Part shown: positions 43,001 through 47,753 of the stretch, in pieces
How positions within the stretch are numbered: position 1 is the stretch's first letter
Layout of the letters: every line of letters begins with the position of its first letter
Source of the DNA: Chlamydomonas sphaeroides
Lineage: Eukaryota; Chlorophyta; Chlorophyceae; Chlamydomonadales; Chlamydomonadaceae
Direction: 5' to 3'
Length of the DNA stretch: 47,753 bases
Assembly (NCBI GenBank): GCA_001662425.1
Contig: BDDC01000696.1
Span: forward strand, 1-47,753
Program-made: the position numbers and the translations under genes
The notes under the pieces: generated by a model
The model's database searches: none
What the model was told of the DNA's origin: nothing
The model's input: only the letters and a program-made list of their open reading frames with translations

Positions 43001-46000
43001 GAGGGGGCAGCGCAGGGGCCGGTGGCGCGGTCGGGTGCGTTCGGGGCCAGCCCCGATGATGGGCCCTCGGTGGTGAGCGCCCAAGCACACCGGTTCTCAC
43101 GTTCACCGGTTGGAAACGCTGAAAACCCCGTACACGTTTGGGCCCCTCCCACCCGCCCCTCCGCCCCGTCCCCCAACCCCATTCAGCCGCACCTGCACCG
43201 CGGGCCGCTCGCCGTTGGCCACTTCCCACCAGGCGCCGGGCGGCAGCGCGCCGTACATCGAGGGGTCGGGCTCGCTGTTCTGGATCAGCTCGCGGACCTG
43301 GGGGCAGCGGCGAGGGAGGGGTTGAGCGAGGGCAGCCCCGGCCAAGAGGGGCAGCGCAGCACGGCGGCCTGCACCACAGGGCCCCGGTCACGAGGGGTGC
43401 GCGCGGGAGGGCAGCGGCGAGGGTGCTGCTGCGGCGGGGTGCTGCTGCGGCGAGGTGCTGCTGCGGGAGCTATCCTGGTCGTGGCGGCTGGCGGCCCTCA
43501 CCCGCCCGAAGGCTCCGCTGGCGCGGCGCAGCTCACTCAGCGTGTTGACCGAGCCCTGGGGGCGTGGGGGCGAGAGGAGGAAGAGAGGGGGCGTGCGGTG
43601 GGGTGGGGCAGGGCGCCACAGGGTGCGTGCCACCCATCGCCCCACCCCCGGCCTCTGCGGCCTCACCGGCACCGCGACCCCTGCAGGGGTACCCCAAACC
43701 TTAATTCCCCACCCACATTCCATCCCCCGCCGTGACGCCTCCCTCCCCTCACCTGCACCTGTCGGTGCGCCCACCCCAGTGCCCAAGACCCTCAACTCTT
43801 GCCCTCAACCCCTGCCCTCCAACCCAGCCCTCCTCCTCCTGCTCCTCCTCCTCCTTCCCCTTCCTGGCCTCCGCCCCCTCACCTGCACCGCGTACATGAG
43901 CGAGAAGGTGAAGCCGATGCCGCTCACCATCACCCGCACCGGCATGAGGCCGCTGGACACAAGCCAGCCGCCCCACGCGTACAGAGCCAGCAACGAGGCG
44001 TGGATGGCAGCCCTTGAGGGGGGGAGGGAAGAAAGGGGCAGGGAAGGGGGGAGCGGCCAGGAGGCAGGGGCATGGGAGGAGGGGGCCGCGTCGGTACTCC
44101 CGACACGCAGCAGACGCAGCCGTTCCGCGCCACACATACGGCGCCTCGCGCCGCCGCTGCCGCTTGCGCCCCGCTCTACCCCGCACGCTCTGGCCCCAGC
44201 CCCTGCCGGCCTCTTCCGCCTCCCCATCCCCCGCACCCCGCACCGCACCTGTTGGCGCCCTCGAACCAGGCCTTGGCGCCCGCGAACGCCAGGCCCGCCC
44301 GGTAGCTAGCGCCCACATGCGCCTGGGGGAGGGGGTGGAGGCGGGGAGGCAGGGAGGCGGTGTGTCAGGGTTGGCCGCGCAGGCGGACCCGCCCTGGCCA
44401 GCAGCAGCCCCTGGCCCTCGCCTCGGTCCCCGCGTCCCGGTCCCTTCAGAGCGCCCCAGCCGCCCGCGTCCCAAGCCCGCTGCTGCACCCATCCCATCCC
44501 ACCCGGCAGTGCTTTTCTAGAGGCGCCGCAGCAAAGCCCCCCGCTGCTGCTGCAGGCGCTGGAACTAGCCCCAGTGCCCCCCGCTGCCCCCACCTGGAAG
44601 CGCTCCCTCAGGCCCCAGCCCCAGTGCCCCCGCCTGCCCCCACCTGGAACCGCTCCCTCTCCAGCGCCTCGCCCGCGAAGCTGCGCACGATGCGCATGTT
44701 GTCCAGCGCCTGCTGCGCCACCTCCACCATGCGCGACAGCGCGCCGCCCTGGGAGCGCGAGGGCCGGGACGCAGATGGAGCGGCGGGATGGCGCATCTCG
44801 CGTGTCCCCACGCACACCCCTCACGCCACTCTGTACCCCTTCCCCCCTCGGCCCCGCCTCCCCATTCCATCCCTTCGCGTTGCCTGGCCCTGGCGCCGCC
44901 CCATGTCCCGCGGCGCCCTGCCGGCGCGCAGTCGCCCTCCCCATCCTACCCCATCGCGCGCCGCTCCCCGTTCGCGCCCCCTCACCTGCCGCCTCTCGAT
45001 GTCCCGCGTGTGCCGGCGGTACACGGCCGCCGCCAAGCCCGCCAGCACCACCACGATGCTGCACACCGGCGCCAGCCGCCACGACAGCAGGAACAGCACC
45101 AGCACCGAGCCGGCGGCCTGGGGTGTGACATGGGTCAAGGTTGCGAAAGCAGTGACGAGGGAGGGGTTGGTCGGTCGGCAGCAGCACGGGGCGGCAGGCG
45201 GGGCCGGAGCTGACAGAGGGGCGCCGGGCGGGCCCCTGGCTGGGGCTTGCCCCGTGGGCTCTGCCCCGGGCGCCCGTAGCCAGCCCCTCTCGGCTTCCGT
45301 GGCGCAAGCCCGCGCGTGCAACTCGGGGAAGGCTCGCAGGCCCTGGCTCACGGCCCCCGGGCGTGCACCCAGTCGTTGGCCCATCACCAGCCTCCTGGGC
45401 CCCCCGCACACATGTGGCACACATGTGGCACATTCCTTGTCTCCCCAAGCGGGCAGGCCGCACCTCGAGGAAGGCGCGCAGGCCGCGGTCACGAGACACG
45501 TTGCTGCGCAGGGCGTGGGGTGGGGTTGAGGGAGGAAGGAGGTGAGGCGACGCGATGGTCGCAGACCCGCCGGTCGCTGGGGACGGCGGCCCCAGCCAAC
45601 GATGCCGTGCGGTACCCACGCAGCTGTACCTACCGCGCCGCACCCTAGCGCACCCACGCCTGGACACCCCTGCCCTGCCCTTCCCGCAAGGCCATGGGGT
45701 CCCGCCCCCGCCCTTGCTGCCGTGCCCGGCTGCTCGCCTGGCCCCAGGTACCAGCCTCCCCGTCCTGACGTATACGTTCCCAGCACCACGCTCGAACATA
45801 GCGGGCCCCCGCTGCCGTGCCTGGGTGTCTTCGGCTTCCCGCCTCCCCCAGCCCCCTCGGGCCCCCCTCAGGCCCCCGCACGCACGCACTTGAACAAGAA
45901 CGACCGCACCGCGTCCAGCTCCACGCTGATGAGCGACGTCAGCTGCGGGGCGGCGGCGGCGGCGGCGGCGGCGGGGCGTCGCCAGGGTTACGTGTGGCGT

Positions 46001-47366
46001 GAGGCCCCGGGGCTCGGGGCCCGCCCGCCCAACCGACCGCCGACCGCACAGCGCAGCCCCACCACAGGCAACAGCCGCAGCTCCGCAGCCCCACCTGCGC
46101 CGCGGGGTGGGCGTCGAAGAACGACAGCCGCTGCATGAGCAGCGTGCGGAACAGCTCCAGCCGCAGCGTGGCCAGGATCTTCTCGCCCGCCGACAGCATG
46201 TTGTACATGTACACCTGTACGGCGGGTGGCGGTACGGCAGACGGCGGCGCGGCGCCGGGCGGCACGTGGGCCCCAGGGTCCTCAGTGACCGGCCTGCGCC
46301 CCTGCCCTTGGCCTTGGCCGGGTACACGGCCCTCTTCCGTAGCTGGCTGGCGGCCGCAGCTGGCGGCCACTCGGCCGTGAGGCCCACGCTGTCGCACGAT
46401 GACCCTGCGGGCCCGGGTTGCACGTCCCGGAAGGGGTTCCCCGGCGCCGTCCTGCCGTACCTTGGTCAGCAGCGGCTCTAGGATGTAGCCGGTCGCCAAC
46501 ACCGCAAAGACCTGCGGCGCGAGGCGGGGCGCCGGGGTCGACGTCACACGAGCACGGCGGCCGGTGGGTGCATCGGCTCGGCCTGCCTTGGCTGGAGCAT
46601 GGACGGGCGAGTCTGCGCGGCTGCAGCGGCATGGGGTTGCCGGTGGCTGTTGCCGGGGGCCGGCGCCCCTGGGAGGTGGCTGCACGGGTGCCTCAGTGCC
46701 GGCTGCACGGGCCCGAGCCGGCTGGCGCCCCTGGGGGGTCAAAGGCAGCGCTATGCTCCGTGCGCACCTCGGCGTACTTGGTCATGGGCTGACCGCTAAC
46801 GAGCATCTCCAGCAGCATCCCGCTCAGCACGGGCGCCGCCAGGTTGGACGCCGTGCACAGCACGAGCGTGACCGCGGCAAGCGACAGGTGCCGCCGCTCG
46901 CGCCATACGAGGCCCAGCAGGTACTCATTGTCAAAGGGCTGGCGCCGGCGTGCGATCTGAAGCACGTCCGCGATGCTAGGGTAAGCGGGGTAGGCACGTG
47001 GGGGATTGACGACGTATGGGTCGGTAGGGGTTATGATGGCAAGTGATCATTTCTGTTTCAAAACGGTTATGTGATCACAGCAACAAGCGGCAGGGGGCAC
47101 ATTGAGGCTGCGTAAGCGGCATCAGCAAACCCCAATCGAACTCACTCGCTGACGAGCGAGTCCTGGACCACCGGGTTCTGTATTTCGTCCATGCTCGACG
47201 TTGCCGGTGGTGTCTCCACACGGGCATTGTCGAATGCATGCAGCGGCGCAGGATGGAGGTCTGCATGCCTCGGCCCCCTGACACGCAGCACCGCGCGGCG
47301 CGGTCCCGCCGGCAGTTGGCAGCTGTGCGCCACTGCATGGCGCCTGACACATCGTTGGAGCTGCAT
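40084..47366 (-). CDS. Half-size ABC transporter, ABCB26/ABCB28 (TAP-like) type, probably plastid (697 aa, 21 exons)
   Basis: Exons (minus): 47366-47146, 46975-46768, 46511-46461, 46214-46095, 45942-45890, 45503-45464, 45117-44986, 44748-44644, 44322-44249, 44012-43883, 43555-43502, 43297-43193, 42970-42854, 42538-42478, 42308-42259, 41937-41811, 41571-41443, 41251-41160, 40907-40818, 40519-40484, 40182-40084. All phases agree. The first ~58 residues are Arg/His/Ala-rich, as in a transit peptide. The transmembrane domain follows (hydrophobic stretches around residues 90-160, 240-275 and 330-370), with NNVSRDRGLRAFLE typical of plant ABCB28. The nucleotide-binding domain has Walker A GLSGAGKST (486-494), Q-loop Gln534 (LVSQDPVLF), signature LSGGQ (591-595), Walker B IIILDE (Glu616) and H-loop His647. 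A half transporter works as a dimer; the substrate is unknown. Introns after exons 8 and 13 hold decoy copies of the exon ends. Confidence 0.92.
42697..42737 (-). repeat. Duplicated end of ABC transporter exon 13, inside the downstream intron
   Basis: Plus-strand ccgggccagccccgggccgc then acccgcagcacgacggcg copies the true exon-13 end and flanking intron at 42832-42880, with the acctgcag splice junction changed to acccgcag. It lies ~140 bp into the downstream intron (minus-strand sense). Confidence 0.82.
44567..44609 (-). repeat. Duplicated end of ABC transporter exon 8 with donor, inside the downstream intron
   Basis: The segment around cccccacctggaagcgctcc repeats the true exon-8 end/donor at 44637-44656 (cccccacctggaaccgctcc) 50 bp away, together with a shared ccccagtgcccc flank. 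The copy keeps a usable gtgggg donor; using it would add 50 nt and shift the frame. Confidence 0.87.
45400..45432. repeat. Short intronic direct repeat (cacatgtgg) in the ABC transporter gene
   Basis: Two to three copies of a 13-bp unit containing the palindrome cacatgtg, in the intron between exons 6 and 7. Confidence 0.85.
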
Positions 47367-47753
47367 CGCAAGCGTTGTAGGCTCCCGAGAGTGGATGCCC
47401 TTCTCAGCGAGGGAGATCAGGCCGTTTCATCGCGGGTGCAACTTGCAGAAGCACATAACGTTGGGAGGGGCTGAGATCAAGGAGACGGCGTTCTCGGGCG
47501 CGGCGCCCTCGGCAGACGTTTAAGCGTCCCCTAGTTATACTGACTGCGGATTGACGTGTGCAGCTGTTCTTCAGGCAGGGGTACGCTGTACACTCTGTCT
47601 AGCTTTCGGGCTGTTTGTGACATGTACGGGCACGCCCGACAGCCCCCTCCGCCCCCTCCGCTCCCTCCGCCCCTTCCGCCTCCTCCGCCTCCTCCGCCCC
47701 CTCCGCCCCCTCCGCCCCCTCCGCCCCCTCCGCCCCCTCCGCCCCCTCCGCCC
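47367..47753. promoter_or_regulatory. Upstream region of the ABC transporter gene, ending in a minisatellite
   Basis: The 387 bp upstream (minus-strand sense) of the ABC transporter start presumably holds its promoter and 5' UTR. No gene or defined element was recognised; the distal third is the CCTCCGCCC repeat. Confidence 0.4.
47641..47753. repeat. Pyrimidine-rich minisatellite (ccctccgcccc units) at the window end
   Basis: About ten tandem copies of a 9-10-bp unit (cctccgcccc and variants with ttccgcc or ctcctccgcc) run to the last base. The complementary strand is almost pure purine. The array may extend beyond the window. Confidence 0.93.

Noticed and set aside
47641..47753. Repeat array at the window end as a CRISPR or telomere
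   Set aside because: Units are 9-10 bp with no spacers, so it is not CRISPR, and the sequence does not resemble the TTTTAGGG-type telomere repeat of chlamydomonad algae. It is an ordinary GC-rich minisatellite.
1..47753. tRNA, rRNA, riboswitch or complete transposase genes
   Set aside because: None recognised by eye on either strand; a dedicated covariance or repeat-library search would be needed to exclude weak ones.

Overview
The window looks like nuclear DNA of a GC-rich green alga, most likely a core chlorophyte of the Chlamydomonadales/volvocine type. The evidence is intron-dense genes with short GT-AG introns, long alanine/glycine/proline and glutamine tracts, an octotricopeptide-repeat (OPR) protein, and plant-type plastid ABC proteins. 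The species cannot be named from sequence alone. Exon structures were built by hand from splice-site phase continuity; every complete model closes in frame with one stop.

Layout. 1-921: 5' part of an F-box gene (-) running into a poly-G sequence end. 1310-2688: small DUF2279/YfiM-like membrane protein (+). 2842-4293: intronless family-16 (METTL21/23-type) methyltransferase (+). 4557-4735: orphan copy of the last exon of an FAD oxidoreductase. 5170-7342: OPR protein (+). 9078-18530: an 8-exon gene (-) for a ~2,758-residue membrane protein whose C-terminal third resembles the non-DNA-binding half of large SPL/SBP proteins, but with no SBP zinc domain. 19758-22700: NAP14/ABCI11-like plastid ABC ATPase (-). 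22817-23083: small lysine-rich coiled-coil protein (-). 23352-28173: complete 12-exon ARP2 (+). 29515-31792: TDA3-like FAD oxidoreductase copy A (-). 32221-35400: DUF6817-family protein (+). 36418-38989: copy B of the oxidoreductase (+), broken by an assembly gap. 40084-47366: 21-exon plastid-type half ABC transporter (ABCB26/28-like) (-). The window ends in a CCTCCGCCC minisatellite.

The genes are mostly unrelated housekeeping or regulatory genes. Several encode likely organelle proteins (OPR, NAP14-like, ABCB-like). The most unusual features are: (i) three copies of TDA3-like oxidoreductase sequence, two as near-identical inverted paralogs around the DUF6817 gene, with sharply bounded divergent blocks and a missing first exon in copy B; (ii) the very large membrane-tethered SPL-like protein; (iii) partial exon-edge duplications lying inside neighbouring introns in three unrelated genes; (iv) an apparently high share of GC-AG introns. 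No CRISPR, IS element, tRNA or rRNA gene was recognised.
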